Counted from the first letter of the stretch, positions 17,423-29,538 are shown. The stretch: 64,000 nucleotides of DNA from Aquidulcibacter sp. (GCA_027532555.1 JAPZTJ010000032.1:1-64000), one strand, 5' to 3'. The notes: a model not told the origin generated them from the letters alone. Made by a program: numbers and translations.

Positions 17423-17791
17423 CTAAAGGACCTCCAAGCGCTCTTGCGAGAAGGGCTTTTGCAACAGGAATTGAGCGCCATCCAATTTGGCGCGTTCGAG
17501 AAGCGATGAAGCAGTATTCGTACCACCCCCTGCACTGATGGCAGCAATGGTGATATCTGGAGCCGCCTCGCGGATCTTGGCGATGGTGCGGCCATCGCTT
17601 GAATCTGGCAGCATCAAGTCAGAAATAACAAGGTCAAAGGACTGTTCGGCTAAACTTGTAAGCCCGGCACCAAGATCCAAGGCAATCAACGTTACCCAGC
17701 CGGTCCGAGAGATCATTTGGGAGATCACCCGTGCCTGTATCACACTGTCTTCGATCAGCAGACACGTATGGCTTGACAATAGTATCCCCAA
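17423..17791 (-). CDS. Single-domain response regulator (CheY-like)
   Basis: The 122-residue receiver has the expected residues: an acidic pair in LLIEDS, phosphoacceptor Asp58 in VISDLMLPD, and lysine in LLQKPFS. It has no output domain, so it would act by binding a partner, as CheY, Spo0F or CpdR do. It is the first gene of a two-gene unit with the degenerate receiver. No histidine kinase is encoded in the window, so the partner must be elsewhere. The upstream region 17792-17907 is A/T-rich and holds no gene. Confidence 0.88.
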   Translation of the reverse strand: MGILLSSHTCLLIEDSVIQARVISQMISRTGWVTLIALDLGAGLTSLAEQSFDLVISDLMLPDSSDGRTIAKIREAAPDITIAAISAGGGTNTASSLLERAKLDGAQFLLQKPFSQERLEVL

Positions 17792-17907
17792 AGTTTCGAC
17801 AGATGAACATTAAATTATCAACAGTTAACGCAAAGCGAAGATAGTTGTTTCATCCGAAAATTTGCTGCATATCGTTGTTTATTTATATGAATTTGGCTTG
17901 GAATACC

Positions 17908-18642
17908 TTACTTGGACTTTGGATCGGAGTTGATTGGTCGATAACTAGCAGCCATTTTCTTGGCTAATTGTAGACCATCTTTGGCCAATTTTGCTTCTTG
18001 CGCGCTGCGATCAGTCGGACAGGCGGTGGCACCTAACCCATAGGCTTGAAAGCCTGCGTTAAAAGAGTCCACCAAGGGGTCGCGCAAGGCGCTGGCATCG
18101 GGGGCTTCGAGGTCGAGCAAGGTGGCCATGCGTGATCGATAGGTTTGATCTTGGCGACCCGAACAGGACACACGTAGCGCATGAAGAGAGCCTAAAACCC
18201 GAGCTAAACGCGCAAGATCAGCGCGCTTGGTTGGATTGACCGGCCGCGCCCGTCGCTCGGTGTCGGTTACGTTTGCTTGGCCAGCTGGGCCGGGACCAGT
18301 GTAGCCATCATCTTCAGCTTCAAGGCCTGCTGCGTTGCGCAGAGCTTTGCGCGGCTTTTGCGGGATAACGCTATAAGGATCGGCCGCACCCGCGTCTTGA
18401 TTGAGATCGGGCCTCCACTCCGACGGCGTATCTTGGGGGATATCAATCGGCGCGTCTTCAACCATGCCTGTGGGCTCACGCCGTGAGATTTCAACAGGAG
18501 CCCCTGAAACCACATAGGTTTCAAGTGTCGGCGTCGGACCGCGATCTTGCGGTTCTTGAATGGCGGTTTGCGCCACGCTCAACGCAGCCCCGCAGGCTGC
18601 GAAAGCCGCAAGTGCACCCGCCATCCAAATACGTGATTTCAT
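17908..18642 (-). CDS. TIGR02301-family secreted protein
   Basis: The 244-residue protein begins with a signal peptide (MKSRIWMAGALAAFAACGAAL) and has a long proline- and acidic-rich middle. It ends in a conserved domain of about 90 residues: LARVLGSLHALRVSCSGRQDQTYR, then MATLLDLEAP, FNAGFQAYG and a second cysteine in ATACPTD. This matches the alphaproteobacterial family TIGR02301, whose function is unknown; the two cysteines probably form a disulfide. It lies 31 bases after the nitronate monooxygenase gene on the same strand, so co-transcription is likely. Confidence 0.75.
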   Translation of the reverse strand: MKSRIWMAGALAAFAACGAALSVAQTAIQEPQDRGPTPTLETYVVSGAPVEISRREPTGMVEDAPIDIPQDTPSEWRPDLNQDAGAADPYSVIPQKPRKALRNAAGLEAEDDGYTGPGPAGQANVTDTERRARPVNPTKRADLARLARVLGSLHALRVSCSGRQDQTYRSRMATLLDLEAPDASALRDPLVDSFNAGFQAYGLGATACPTDRSAQEAKLAKDGLQLAKKMAASYRPINSDPKSK

Positions 18643-18673
18643 ACCCCTAAACGCCCCTGTTTCGGGGGTTAGG

Positions 18674-19651
18674 TCAAGCCGGAGAGCTTGCCTGCAGGCG
18701 TGCAACGCGGGAAATCGCTTCATGCGCTTCGGCCATGATGGAGTCGATAATTTCCTTACAGGACAAGATGTCCCGCACGCCGCCAGCCGATTGGCCCATG
18801 GCAAAGCAAGATTTGTCAGCTTCGAGGCCTTCAGTCTGGCCGCCAATGCCGCCCATCGCCCCGGCCTGCATACTGATCATGGCTTGGTGTGGAAATGGCT
18901 TTATGTCGCCTGGACGGCTTTCCCAATCCTGCACCCAAGCATTGTCCTTCACGCGCATCGGCTTGCCGGAGTAGGAACGGGTGCGCACAGTGTCAGTGTC
19001 TTTTGCCGCGACCACCGCATCCTTATACATTTGGCCCGCATGGGCTTCTTTTGACGCAATAAACCGCGTGCCCATCCAGACGGCTTGGGCACCAAGTGCC
19101 AACGCCGCTGCAAGACCACGCCCATCGTAAATGCCCCCTGCAGCAACCACAGGAATGGTCACCCGCTCCACTGCTTGGGCAACCAGCGGCAGCGTGCCAA
19201 CAAGGCCGGTATGCCCGCCACCTTCAGAGCCTTGGCAGATCACACCATCACAGCCCGCAGCTTGCGCCTTTTCCGCATGGCTGACGGCCCCGCCGACAAC
19301 CATCGCCTTCAGTCCCGCCGCATGGAGTTTTTCGATAATGGCCGAGGGTATGCCTAGCCCTGCGATAAAGGCGGTTGCGCCTTCGGCGATGATGATGTCG
19401 ACAGAAGCTTCAAGGCTACCTGGAACAGCGGCGAGCAGATCGACGCCAAAGGGTCTGTCAGTCAACGCGCGGACTTTGCGCATTTCTTCACGGATTTCAT
19501 CGGGCGAACGCCCGGCCATGCCGAGGCAACCGTACCCCCCGGCTTCTGAAACGGCGGCACAGACTTCAGCATAGGAAACCCCGCCCATGCCAGCCAGCAT
19601 GATTGGATGTTCAATGCCCAATAGATCGCAAATTGGTGTTCGTAAGCTCAT
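18674..19651 (-). CDS. Nitronate monooxygenase (2-nitropropane dioxygenase family)
   Basis: The 325-residue FMN-dependent TIM-barrel protein has an N-terminal IEHPIMLAGMGG, the FMN/phosphate-binding VAAGGIYDGRGLAAALALGAQAV region, and the QGSEGGGHTG loop. The family oxidises alkyl nitronates such as propionate-3-nitronate; close relatives include FabK-like enoyl reductases, but the missing fab context favours nitronate monooxygenase. The start at 19651 (MSLRTPICDLLG) is preferred since AAGGGAG lies just upstream. It precedes the TIGR02301 gene on the same strand. Confidence 0.88.
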   Translation of the reverse strand: MSLRTPICDLLGIEHPIMLAGMGGVSYAEVCAAVSEAGGYGCLGMAGRSPDEIREEMRKVRALTDRPFGVDLLAAVPGSLEASVDIIIAEGATAFIAGLGIPSAIIEKLHAAGLKAMVVGGAVSHAEKAQAAGCDGVICQGSEGGGHTGLVGTLPLVAQAVERVTIPVVAAGGIYDGRGLAAALALGAQAVWMGTRFIASKEAHAGQMYKDAVVAAKDTDTVRTRSYSGKPMRVKDNAWVQDWESRPGDIKPFPHQAMISMQAGAMGGIGGQTEGLEADKSCFAMGQSAGGVRDILSCKEIIDSIMAEAHEAISRVARLQASSPA

Positions 19652-19726
19652 GGCGCACTCCCTTGTTTTTTGCGTCACGTTAAAGCCTTTGACCTGATGC
19701 GCAATCCCTGCGCCTGTCCGTCAGCG

Positions 19727-20293
19727 TCAAGCAGGCTGATAGCGGTGGCAACGCGTCTCATGGTCGATCACAAGGCCCGCAGCTTGCATATAGGCATAAC
19801 AGATGACAGGGCCACAGAACTTAAAGCCGCGGGCTTTGAGCTTGCGCGCCAACTCTTCCGACTCCGCGCTCTTTGTTGGTCCATCGCGAAACGACAGAGG
19901 ATGGTTATGAATCGGTTTGCCGCCGACAACCGACCAGATAAAGTCGGTAAAACCACCTTCTTCCCGTTGAATGGTCTGGAAAAGGCGCGCGGACTCAATG
20001 GTGGCAACGATTTTGGCACGCGCACGCACAATACCGGGATTGGCCATTAAGCGCTCGATATCATCGGGTCCAAAAGCCGCGACCTTATCTGGGTCAAAAC
20101 CGAAGAAGGCTTCGCGAAAGGCGGCCCGTTTACGCAAAATTGTGATCCACGACAGGCCGGCTTGGAAGCCCTCTAAGCACAAAAGCTCCCAGAGCTCGCG
20201 GGCGTCGCGCACGGGCACGCACCATTCTTCATCATGATAGGCAACGTAGAGCGGGTCTGATTCGAGGACCCAGCCGCACCTTGGTTTGCTCAT
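19727..20293 (-). CDS. tag: DNA-3-methyladenine glycosylase I
   Basis: The 188-residue base-excision repair enzyme removes 3-methyladenine from alkylated DNA. The zinc site of the family is complete: Cys near the N-terminus (PRCGWV), His in YHDEEW, and His-x3-Cys in DHETRC at the C-terminus. ELLCLEGFQAGLSWITIL is the conserved helix-hairpin-helix region with the base-binding pocket. A second ATG four codons upstream (20305) is an alternative start. Confidence 0.95.
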   Translation of the reverse strand: MSKPRCGWVLESDPLYVAYHDEEWCVPVRDARELWELLCLEGFQAGLSWITILRKRAAFREAFFGFDPDKVAAFGPDDIERLMANPGIVRARAKIVATIESARLFQTIQREEGGFTDFIWSVVGGKPIHNHPLSFRDGPTKSAESEELARKLKARGFKFCGPVICYAYMQAAGLVIDHETRCHRYQPA

Positions 20294-20545
20294 CTTGGTT
20301 CCCAACGCTGTTGTCTGGGCCCGGTGCCCGTGATCGCCAACAGTGTCTCAATACGTCGGGTAGGGTCAAGCCTGGAATGACGAAAGCATGGAGCACGTGT
20401 AACGGGCTGCAACCTTGTCCTTAAATTGACTAAAACTGTGTCCACATGGACCAGATCGCGCTCAACCGCCTTTAGCGGCTTCCCGTGTGAACGGAAGCTG
20501 GTTAAAGATAAGTTGGGGAAGGGCATACGGCCCGGAGTTTACATC

Positions 20546-21439
20546 GTGAAGCAATCGCCATTTCGAATTCTGCTTGTTGTGCCAACCTTGCTTGTGGCCG
20601 TGGCTGCGTGCCAATCTATGCCCGGCAGCAGCGCCAAAAAGGCACCGGCCTATGTCGAACGCCCTGTCGACTTGTTATACAACAATGCGCGCGATGAACT
20701 GAGCAAAAAAAATTATACCGAAGCCGTCACTGGCTTTGAAGAAGTTGATCGCCAGCACCCCTATTCGGAATGGGCGCGGCGCGCTTTGTTGATGACGGCC
20801 TATGCCAATTATCAGCAGAACAAATATGAAGACGCGATTGCCGGGGCCCAGCGGTTCGCCTCGCTCTATCCTGGCAATGAGAGCGCGGTTTATGCCTATT
20901 ATTTGATCGCCATCTGTTATTTCGAGCAGATTGTGGACGTGGGCCGCGATCAGCGCATGACGGAATTGGCCTTGGCTGCCCTAAACGACGTTGTGCAGCG
21001 CTACCCGCAAAGCGAATATGCCCGCGACGCCCGCTTGAAGATTGACATGACGCAAGATCAGCTGGCTGGCAAGGAAATGGAAATCGGGCGCTATTATTTG
21101 CGCGATGGCCAACAACTAGCGGCCTTGGGTCGGTTCCGTCGCGTGATCGACCTGTATCAGACTACAACCCATGTGCCAGAAGCTCTTCACCGTTTGGTCG
21201 AGACCAATTTGTCGATGGGTTTGGTGGATGAGGCTACGAAAGTTGGAGCGGTGCTTGGCTACAATTACCCAGGCTCTGAATGGTATGAAGCCAGCTATAA
21301 ATTATTGACGGCAAAGGGCTTTACGCCCGAGGGCAAGCCGGAGAGGCGCGGTCTGTTTCAGCGCATCGTTAAGCCAAATCGTGGCCTTGAGCGCGCACCT
21401 GAGCCACCGCAAACATCGGCCCCGCAAGCGAGCAAATGA
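20546..21439 (+). CDS. bamD: Outer-membrane protein assembly factor BamD
   Basis: The 297-residue lipoprotein has a signal peptide ending in lipobox VAAC (about residue 19) followed by TPR repeats (for example LLYNNARDELSKKNYTEAVTGFEEVDRQHPYSEWARRAL). BamD is the essential lipoprotein of the BAM complex that inserts beta-barrels such as the TonB receptor above. The start is GTG at 20546 with CGGAG eight bases upstream; the open frame upstream lacks a signal peptide start. A low-complexity C-terminal tail rich in Pro and Ala follows the TPRs. recN and ligA follow in the order common in alphaproteobacteria. The 252 bases before the gene hold nothing recognisable. Confidence 0.94.
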   Translation: MKQSPFRILLVVPTLLVAVAACQSMPGSSAKKAPAYVERPVDLLYNNARDELSKKNYTEAVTGFEEVDRQHPYSEWARRALLMTAYANYQQNKYEDAIAGAQRFASLYPGNESAVYAYYLIAICYFEQIVDVGRDQRMTELALAALNDVVQRYPQSEYARDARLKIDMTQDQLAGKEMEIGRYYLRDGQQLAALGRFRRVIDLYQTTTHVPEALHRLVETNLSMGLVDEATKVGAVLGYNYPGSEWYEASYKLLTAKGFTPEGKPERRGLFQRIVKPNRGLERAPEPPQTSAPQASK

Positions 21440-21503
21440 GACTGCTTAGCCCGCGTTGGACGTCTGTTACGCACGCCGGGAGGCTAATCCGACGGGGTGG
21501 CCC

Positions 21504-23195
21504 ATGCTGATTGCCTTGTCGATCCGCGATGTGGTTCTGATCGAAACCCTCGACCTTGATATCGAGCCGGGCTTTACCGCGCTGACGGGCGAGACTGGTG
21601 CCGGAAAATCCATTCTTTTGGATGCATTGGGCCTTGCCTTAGGTGAGCGCGCCGACCGGGGTTTGGTGCGTCACGGCGCGGAGCGCGCGCAGGCCAGTGC
21701 CATTTTTGAAATCGGCGATCTTCACCCCGCCATCGCACTTCTCGAAGAACTGGACCTGCCAGAGGCCGAGGATGGGCGGATCGTGTTGCGGCGATCCATC
21801 AGTCTTGACGGGAAAAGCCGCGCCTATGTGAATGATGGGCCAGCTTCGGTTAGTGCACTGCGACGGTTAGGCGCATGTCTCCTCGAAATTCATGGTCAAC
21901 ATGCCTCCGTCGGCCTGATGGACCCATCGACCCACCGCGACCTATTGGATATATTTGCCAAAGCCGCGCCGCTCAAAGCCCAAGTGGGTGAGGCGTGGCG
22001 CACGCTGGATTCTGCCCGGTCTGAGTTGGAAGAAGCCGAAATGCGCGCCCGCCGGGCCTCGACCGACCGCGATTATCTGGCCCACGTGCTTGCCGAATTA
22101 CAAAAGCTTGGGCCAAAGGCAGGCGAAGAAGCGGCTTTAGACGCGGAACGACGCGCCCTGATGGGCTCTGAAAAAGCCGCTACGGCTTTGAAGGACGCGA
22201 CCGATGCTTTGGCCGATGGCAAAGCAGAGCAGCGCATGGCCGCCGCCTCTCGGGCGTTGTCGCGCGTCGGCAAGCCCGAAGGCGAGGGGGCGGATGCCCT
22301 GTCCAAGGCAGTGGATCAGGCAGCCGCTTCTCTTGAACGCGCGTTGAGCGAATTGTCCGATGCGCAAGGCTGGATGGCGCGCGCCGGCGATGCTTTGGAT
22401 GGGGACCCCGGTCGCCTCGATCATTTGGAAGAACGCTTATTTGCCTTGCGCGCCGCGGCCCGCAAACATGGCGTAACGGTGGAAGCTTTGCCAGACGTGC
22501 TCAAGCGGGCAGAGCAAAACCTTGCTAATATTGATCATGCAGACGAGGCGATACAAGCTGCCAAAGCTGCCTTGGCCAAAGCCCAACTGGCTTATGATCA
22601 AGCTGCAACCGCGCTATCTGAGTGCCGCCACACCGCAGCCGAAGCGCTAGACAAGGCTGTGGAGCTCGAACTGCCGCCGTTAAAACTTGAAAAAGCGCGC
22701 TTCCGCAGCCGTGTGGATAGTGACGCTGCCCGGCCAACCAAGGACGGGATTGATCGGGTGACGTTTGAAATCGCCGCTAATCCGGGCGCAGGCTTTGGCG
22801 CGTTGTCAGAGATTGCGTCAGGGGGGGAGCTGTCGCGTTTATCGCTCGCGCTCAAACTGGTTCTGTCCACCGATGGCGGCACATTGGCCTTGGTGTTTGA
22901 TGAAGTGGATCAAGGCATTGGCGGGGCGACCGCTGATGCCGTCGGCCGCCGATTGGCGCGCTTGTCCCAGACCGCCCAGATCCTGTGTGTGACCCACAGC
23001 CCGCAGGTTGCCGCACGCGCCCGTCGTCATTGGCGGATTGAAAAGCGGGTAGAAAACGGCATCACGCGCACAGGCGTCAGTACGCTTCCCGATGCGGCAC
23101 GCGAAGAAGAGCTGGCGCGCATGTTGTCAGGGGCTGAGATCACAGCAGAAGCCCGCGCAGCGGCCCGCGCCTTGGTCGCTGCCAGTCAGGACTGA
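21504..23195 (+). CDS. recN: DNA repair protein RecN
   Basis: The 563-residue SMC-like ATPase acts in recombinational repair of double-strand breaks. Walker A is GETGAGKSILLDAL near residue 30, a long coiled coil occupies about 150-370, the ABC signature is SGGELSRLSLAL, and Walker B is LALVFDEVDQGIGG near residue 475. All elements for ATP hydrolysis are intact. The start MLIALSIRDVVLIE at 21504 fits the family's usual N-terminus. It lies 64 bases after bamD and 87 before ligA. Confidence 0.97.
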   Translation: MLIALSIRDVVLIETLDLDIEPGFTALTGETGAGKSILLDALGLALGERADRGLVRHGAERAQASAIFEIGDLHPAIALLEELDLPEAEDGRIVLRRSISLDGKSRAYVNDGPASVSALRRLGACLLEIHGQHASVGLMDPSTHRDLLDIFAKAAPLKAQVGEAWRTLDSARSELEEAEMRARRASTDRDYLAHVLAELQKLGPKAGEEAALDAERRALMGSEKAATALKDATDALADGKAEQRMAAASRALSRVGKPEGEGADALSKAVDQAAASLERALSELSDAQGWMARAGDALDGDPGRLDHLEERLFALRAAARKHGVTVEALPDVLKRAEQNLANIDHADEAIQAAKAALAKAQLAYDQAATALSECRHTAAEALDKAVELELPPLKLEKARFRSRVDSDAARPTKDGIDRVTFEIAANPGAGFGALSEIASGGELSRLSLALKLVLSTDGGTLALVFDEVDQGIGGATADAVGRRLARLSQTAQILCVTHSPQVAARARRHWRIEKRVENGITRTGVSTLPDAAREEELARMLSGAEITAEARAAARALVAASQD

Positions 23196-23279
23196 GCCGC
23201 CTGAATTTCGGTGTGGAAAGGCGAATGTGAAGTCGTCGGTTCAGGCTTCACCTGAGGCAAGCTTAGCGTTAGCTTCTGA

Positions 23280-25670
<2,391 letters not shown>

Positions 25671-25753
25671 AGGGCTGCAGTTTGTCGTAAACCATTCGCA
25701 TTCCCGCGTTAGGTCTGGTTAAAACCCCACCGCAGAGAAGGCCGCCCCTCCCC

Positions 25754-27817
25754 ATGTCAACACGTTCCAATAGCTTTGCCGATTTAGCTTGTGAGTCATT
25801 GTCTCGACGTGGGTTTTTAACCGCTACTGCAGCTTTACCGTCCTTAAGTTTGATGGCCAGCGAAGCGCAAGCGGCTCCTGCCGGCTTTAAAGCTGTGGCG
25901 GAGAACCGATTGGACACGGTGGTGGTGCCGGAAGGTTATGTCTGGCAGCCTTTGATTTCATGGGGCGAGCCTTTGTTTGAGGGGATGGCACCTCTGCAGC
26001 CGGAAAAGCGCGGCGCACCTTTTAACTTCACGCGGGCCGAACAAGAAAATCGCTTTGGCACGCATAACGATATGCTGGCTTTATTCCCTGCCAATTGGGC
26101 CTATCCTTGGCCGGAAGGAACGGTGACGCGGGCCATCATGTGCGTAAACCATGAAGCCGTGAGCCCCTTCATGGCGGCCCCCGGCAGTGACGGGCAACCA
26201 ATCGACACGGGAACGGATGCTCTAGAAGCGCTTTACGCCTGCATGGGCGTGAGTGTGTTTGATGTGGCGCATGATCCTGCAAGCGGGGCTTGGTCCGTCG
26301 TGAAAGGCCCTGCAATTGGTGTGGGACGTAACCGCCGCGTGACGCCCTTTAGTGAGGTCGTGTTTGACGGGTCTGCCGCCAATCATCCTTGGATCGTCAA
26401 GGCTGGTGCCATCGTCAATGAAGTCGAAGGCGCGCGCTCTGGTGCGCCGAAGGTCAGCGGGGCTGTTAAGGCAGGCACGTTCCAAAACTGCGCCGGTGGG
26501 TTTACGCCTTGGGGCACCTATCTGACCGCGGAAGAGAATTTCAACAGCCAATTCTTCACGTCCAATAAGACCAGTCCTGCTTTGGTCGAAGCCCAAGCCG
26601 ACGCCGCCTTTGCTACTGACCAGTCCATCTACCGCTATGATAACTTTTGGCGCATTGGTGGGCCTGCCCAGTTTGACTTAAGCCGCAATCCACATGGCCC
26701 CTCGCTTTATGGCTGGATCGTGGAAATTGACCCCTATGATCCAGATTGGCGCCCACACAAGCACACCGCACTTGGCCGCAAGGCCAATGAATGTGCGACG
26801 ACCGTTTTGTCCAAGACTAATAAGGCGGTGGTCTACACAGGCGATGATAGCAACAACCAATTCGTTTATAAGTTTGTGTCGCGCGACCAATTTGACCCGA
26901 CCAATCGGATTGCCAACCGCTCGCTTTTGACCCATGGGACGCTGTATGCGGCGCGCCTTGAGGCTGATGGCACGGGGCGCTGGATTGCCTTGACTGCCGC
27001 GGCAGCTAACCGTGCACCCCGTGGTCCGGGCGATACGCCCTTTGCCAATGATGGTGATGTGATGGTGCGCTGTCGCGAGGCTGCGTTACGGCTGGGTGCC
27101 ACCAAAATGGACCGCCCTGAAGATGTGGAAAGCCCGACCGATGGCTCGTTCCGCGGCACCGGTACCGTGTTTGTCATGTGTACAGGCAATCAGTCAGACT
27201 CTGGTCGGGCCGGCAATGCTGCCAACCCACGGCGCAAGACAGTCGCGGGTGATGGGCTGGAGCGCAATCATCAGGGCCATATCGTGCGGATCGAAGAAGC
27301 GCGCCAAGACCCTGCTGCTTTGACCTTTACATGGGACATTTTCGCGGTCGCGGGTGATCCGTCTGGCGAGGTGGCACCTGTGACCAATGCGGAAGGCGAA
27401 GTTGTCAATGTGTCTTCTTGGCACTTGGGTAAGCCAACGACCACGGGTGATCGCTTTTCCATGCCCGACAATATCACGTTTGATCATCGCAAGTTCGGCT
27501 GGATCACCACCGACGGCACGCCCAGAACCTTTCCGTGTAATGATGGCGTCTATGTCATGCCGACGGTCGGCAAAGGTCCGCGCCCTGTAAAGCGCTTTTT
27601 GACCGTGCCGGTCGGGGCGGAATGCTGTGGCCCGTTACTGGCTTGGGACCAAAAGACCTTCTTCTGCGGCGTGCAGCATGTGGGCGCTGAAAGCATAACA
27701 GGCCAAGATTATCGCGGTGAACCCAATGGTCCCTATTCAAGCTTCCCAACGGGCGGCTGGCCGCGCGACGCTGTTGTATATGTCCGTCGGCGGGATGGTG
27801 GGACTGTCGGGACTTAG
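25754..27817 (+). CDS. PhoX-family phosphatase (DUF839), Tat-exported
   Basis: The 687-residue protein has a twin-arginine signal (SRRGFLTA at residues 17-24, then a hydrophobic segment ending AQA). A PhoX/DUF839 beta-propeller domain follows (GTHNDMLALFP, CVNHEAVSPF, FTPWGTYLTAEENFN, YTGDDSNNQFVYKFVS). PhoX enzymes are monomeric Ca- and Fe-dependent phosphatases acting in the periplasm; whether this copy is an alkaline phosphatase or a phytase-like relative is not visible. Tat export fits folding with cofactors in the cytoplasm. No Pho box was identified upstream. Confidence 0.88.
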   Translation: MSTRSNSFADLACESLSRRGFLTATAALPSLSLMASEAQAAPAGFKAVAENRLDTVVVPEGYVWQPLISWGEPLFEGMAPLQPEKRGAPFNFTRAEQENRFGTHNDMLALFPANWAYPWPEGTVTRAIMCVNHEAVSPFMAAPGSDGQPIDTGTDALEALYACMGVSVFDVAHDPASGAWSVVKGPAIGVGRNRRVTPFSEVVFDGSAANHPWIVKAGAIVNEVEGARSGAPKVSGAVKAGTFQNCAGGFTPWGTYLTAEENFNSQFFTSNKTSPALVEAQADAAFATDQSIYRYDNFWRIGGPAQFDLSRNPHGPSLYGWIVEIDPYDPDWRPHKHTALGRKANECATTVLSKTNKAVVYTGDDSNNQFVYKFVSRDQFDPTNRIANRSLLTHGTLYAARLEADGTGRWIALTAAAANRAPRGPGDTPFANDGDVMVRCREAALRLGATKMDRPEDVESPTDGSFRGTGTVFVMCTGNQSDSGRAGNAANPRRKTVAGDGLERNHQGHIVRIEEARQDPAALTFTWDIFAVAGDPSGEVAPVTNAEGEVVNVSSWHLGKPTTTGDRFSMPDNITFDHRKFGWITTDGTPRTFPCNDGVYVMPTVGKGPRPVKRFLTVPVGAECCGPLLAWDQKTFFCGVQHVGAESITGQDYRGEPNGPYSSFPTGGWPRDAVVYVRRRDGGTVGT

Positions 27818-27898
27818 GTTGCCCAAGCACCTGCCATTTATGGATTTCTAACCACATTTTAACGTGCCAGACAGGTCGCAATCGTCCACGACTAAACC

Positions 27899-28687
27899 AT
27901 GGTCATGGACTGGGGTATCCCCCCGCAATCGGGACCGGGAGGGATTTCAGCGCGAACGCGACTGATGACGCGCTTGGCCGCATTTGCGGTTTGGCTAGTG
28001 CTTGGCTTTGCCCTTTTGTCTCAGCAGCCTCGGACGTTGCCCTCAGTTGAGCCAATAGGTGTTGCCGCTGTCCGTCTTGAACGGCTTGCGCAGCTGCCCC
28101 CCACGATTGTCCCGCCAAAACCGCCAGACGCCTCGTTAGATCAACCAAGTCCGACACCCTCAAAAAATGCTGCCTCTCAGGCGCTCCCTAGAGCCGCACC
28201 AACTAAAAGTCTGGCCTCGGGGCGGTCTGGACCTAACCCTTCTGGTATTGGTCGAAGTTCGACATCCGCAGCACCGGTCGGGATTGCCTCCGGACCCAGC
28301 CAACCCACCTCCAGCGCAGATGTCCCAACCCTTACTCCGCAAAGTCAGGCAATGATCAAGGCGCAAGCTTGTGCCCAAATTGATATCAAGGACCGTCCGC
28401 CCGATTGCCCGCCAAACGCGGAACTCAAGCGCCTCTTGCAAATTGCACGCGGGCCAAAATACCGGCCTGAGAATGCTGAAGCTTTTTCGCGCAATGAATT
28501 GCGCTGGCGCGATATTCCTCCGCCTTGTCTGGAGGATGGGCAAAAGGTGAAGATGACGGGGATGGGCGCGTGCGTGCGCTTTGGAACGACGCCATCGCGC
28601 GTCCGGTCGCCGCAGGAAATCTGCGAAGCCAAAGGCCTTGGCGGCTGCGCGCCCGTCCCACCCAAGCGGCTATTAATGCGGCCGTGA
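27899..28687 (+). CDS. TonB-like anchored, proline-rich protein with C-terminal cysteine motif
   Basis: The 262-residue protein has one membrane segment (about residues 24-41), a Pro/Ser-rich linker (50-145) and a C-terminal region with CAQIDIKDRPPDCPP and four more cysteines. The CAQI-x8-CP element closely matches one in the larger protein at 55028-56398, which has the same architecture, so the two are probably related. The layout is like TonB or TolA, but no TonB C-terminal domain is recognised. Start is uncertain: ATGs at 27899 and 27965 are both possible. Function unknown. Confidence 0.65.
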   Translation: MVMDWGIPPQSGPGGISARTRLMTRLAAFAVWLVLGFALLSQQPRTLPSVEPIGVAAVRLERLAQLPPTIVPPKPPDASLDQPSPTPSKNAASQALPRAAPTKSLASGRSGPNPSGIGRSSTSAAPVGIASGPSQPTSSADVPTLTPQSQAMIKAQACAQIDIKDRPPDCPPNAELKRLLQIARGPKYRPENAEAFSRNELRWRDIPPPCLEDGQKVKMTGMGACVRFGTTPSRVRSPQEICEAKGLGGCAPVPPKRLLMRP

Positions 28688-28772
28688 AGCAAGCAAAGAG
28701 GCAGTGATGCTGCCGAACTTTCGCGGTCAATGCAGGGTTTGCAGACACGGCGGCATGAATTAGGGTTCAGGC

Positions 28773-29297
28773 ATGATCACAATCGCCCCAGTCCTGACGA
28801 CCCCAAATCTCATACTTCGTGGCCACACAGTTGCAGACTATGACCGCCTTGCCGCCATGTGGGCAGACCCGGAAGTGATCAAGCATATCGGTGGGCGCGC
28901 CTCAACCGCGCAAGAAGCTTGGTTCCGGCTATTGCGTTACTTGGGCCATTGGCCAGCCCTGGGATATGGCTATTGGGCCGTGTGTGATCGGGAAAGTGGA
29001 CTTTATATTGGCGACGTGGGTCTGGCCGATCATAAGCGCGGGATGCATCCAGAGTTTGATGGCACGCCTGAAGCCGGCTGGGTCATAACCCCAGCCATGG
29101 CGGGCAGGGGCCTTGCGACCGAGGCGACCCAAGCGATCCTCGATTGGTGTGAAGCCAGCTATGGCCGCACGCGCACGGTCTGCATGATTGAATCAGTGCA
29201 TGCGGGCTCAATCCGCGTCGCCAATAAACTAGGCTATGAGCGCTTTGCCGAGGTTACGATGCCGGCAGGACCGGTTAGTTTGTTTCAGCGCTTTTGA
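28773..29297 (+). CDS. GNAT-family N-acetyltransferase (RimJ/RimL-like)
   Basis: The 174-residue protein belongs to the RimJ/RimL type (Acetyltransf_3). It opens with TPNLILRGHTVADYDRLAAMWADPEVIKHIGG, has the acetyl-CoA-binding AGRGLATEATQAILDW loop, and ends with SIRVANKLGYERFAE. Members acetylate the N-terminus of ribosomal proteins or small amines; the substrate here is unknown. Its 3' end overlaps the convergent DUF3297 gene by 23 bases. Confidence 0.9.
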   Translation: MITIAPVLTTPNLILRGHTVADYDRLAAMWADPEVIKHIGGRASTAQEAWFRLLRYLGHWPALGYGYWAVCDRESGLYIGDVGLADHKRGMHPEFDGTPEAGWVITPAMAGRGLATEATQAILDWCEASYGRTRTVCMIESVHAGSIRVANKLGYERFAEVTMPAGPVSLFQRF

Positions 29298-29538
29298 TCC
29301 AAGCCTCAACCGGGCCCTTCTGTAGGATCGTCAACGGATTGCCCTTGCGGTCTACCTTATTGCCCAAAGCCAAGCGCACCCAGCCTTCGGAAATGCAATA
29401 TTCCTCAACATTGGTCTTTTCCTCACCCTTGAAGCGAATGCCAACGCCTTGGGCGAGGACCTCTTCATTATAATAGGGGCTGCGAGGATTGACGCTTAAG
29501 CGGTCGGGCAGGGCGGTGGGGCTGGTTTCATCGGTCAT
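29275..29538 (-). CDS. DUF3297 family protein
   Basis: This 87-residue acidic cytoplasmic protein matches DUF3297 along its length: PDRLSVNPRSPYYNEEVL, GVGIRFKGEEKTNVEEYCISEGWVR and DRKGNPLTI. The family is widespread in proteobacteria and has no established function. There is no signal peptide or membrane segment. The gene ends inside the 3' end of the GNAT gene on the opposite strand. Confidence 0.88.
   Translation of the reverse strand: MTDETSPTALPDRLSVNPRSPYYNEEVLAQGVGIRFKGEEKTNVEEYCISEGWVRLALGNKVDRKGNPLTILQKGPVEAWIKSAETN

Noticed and set aside
17814-17838. CtrA-type TTAA repeats upstream of the receiver genes
   Set aside because: The two TTAA copies are 11 bases apart; the CtrA site needs seven.
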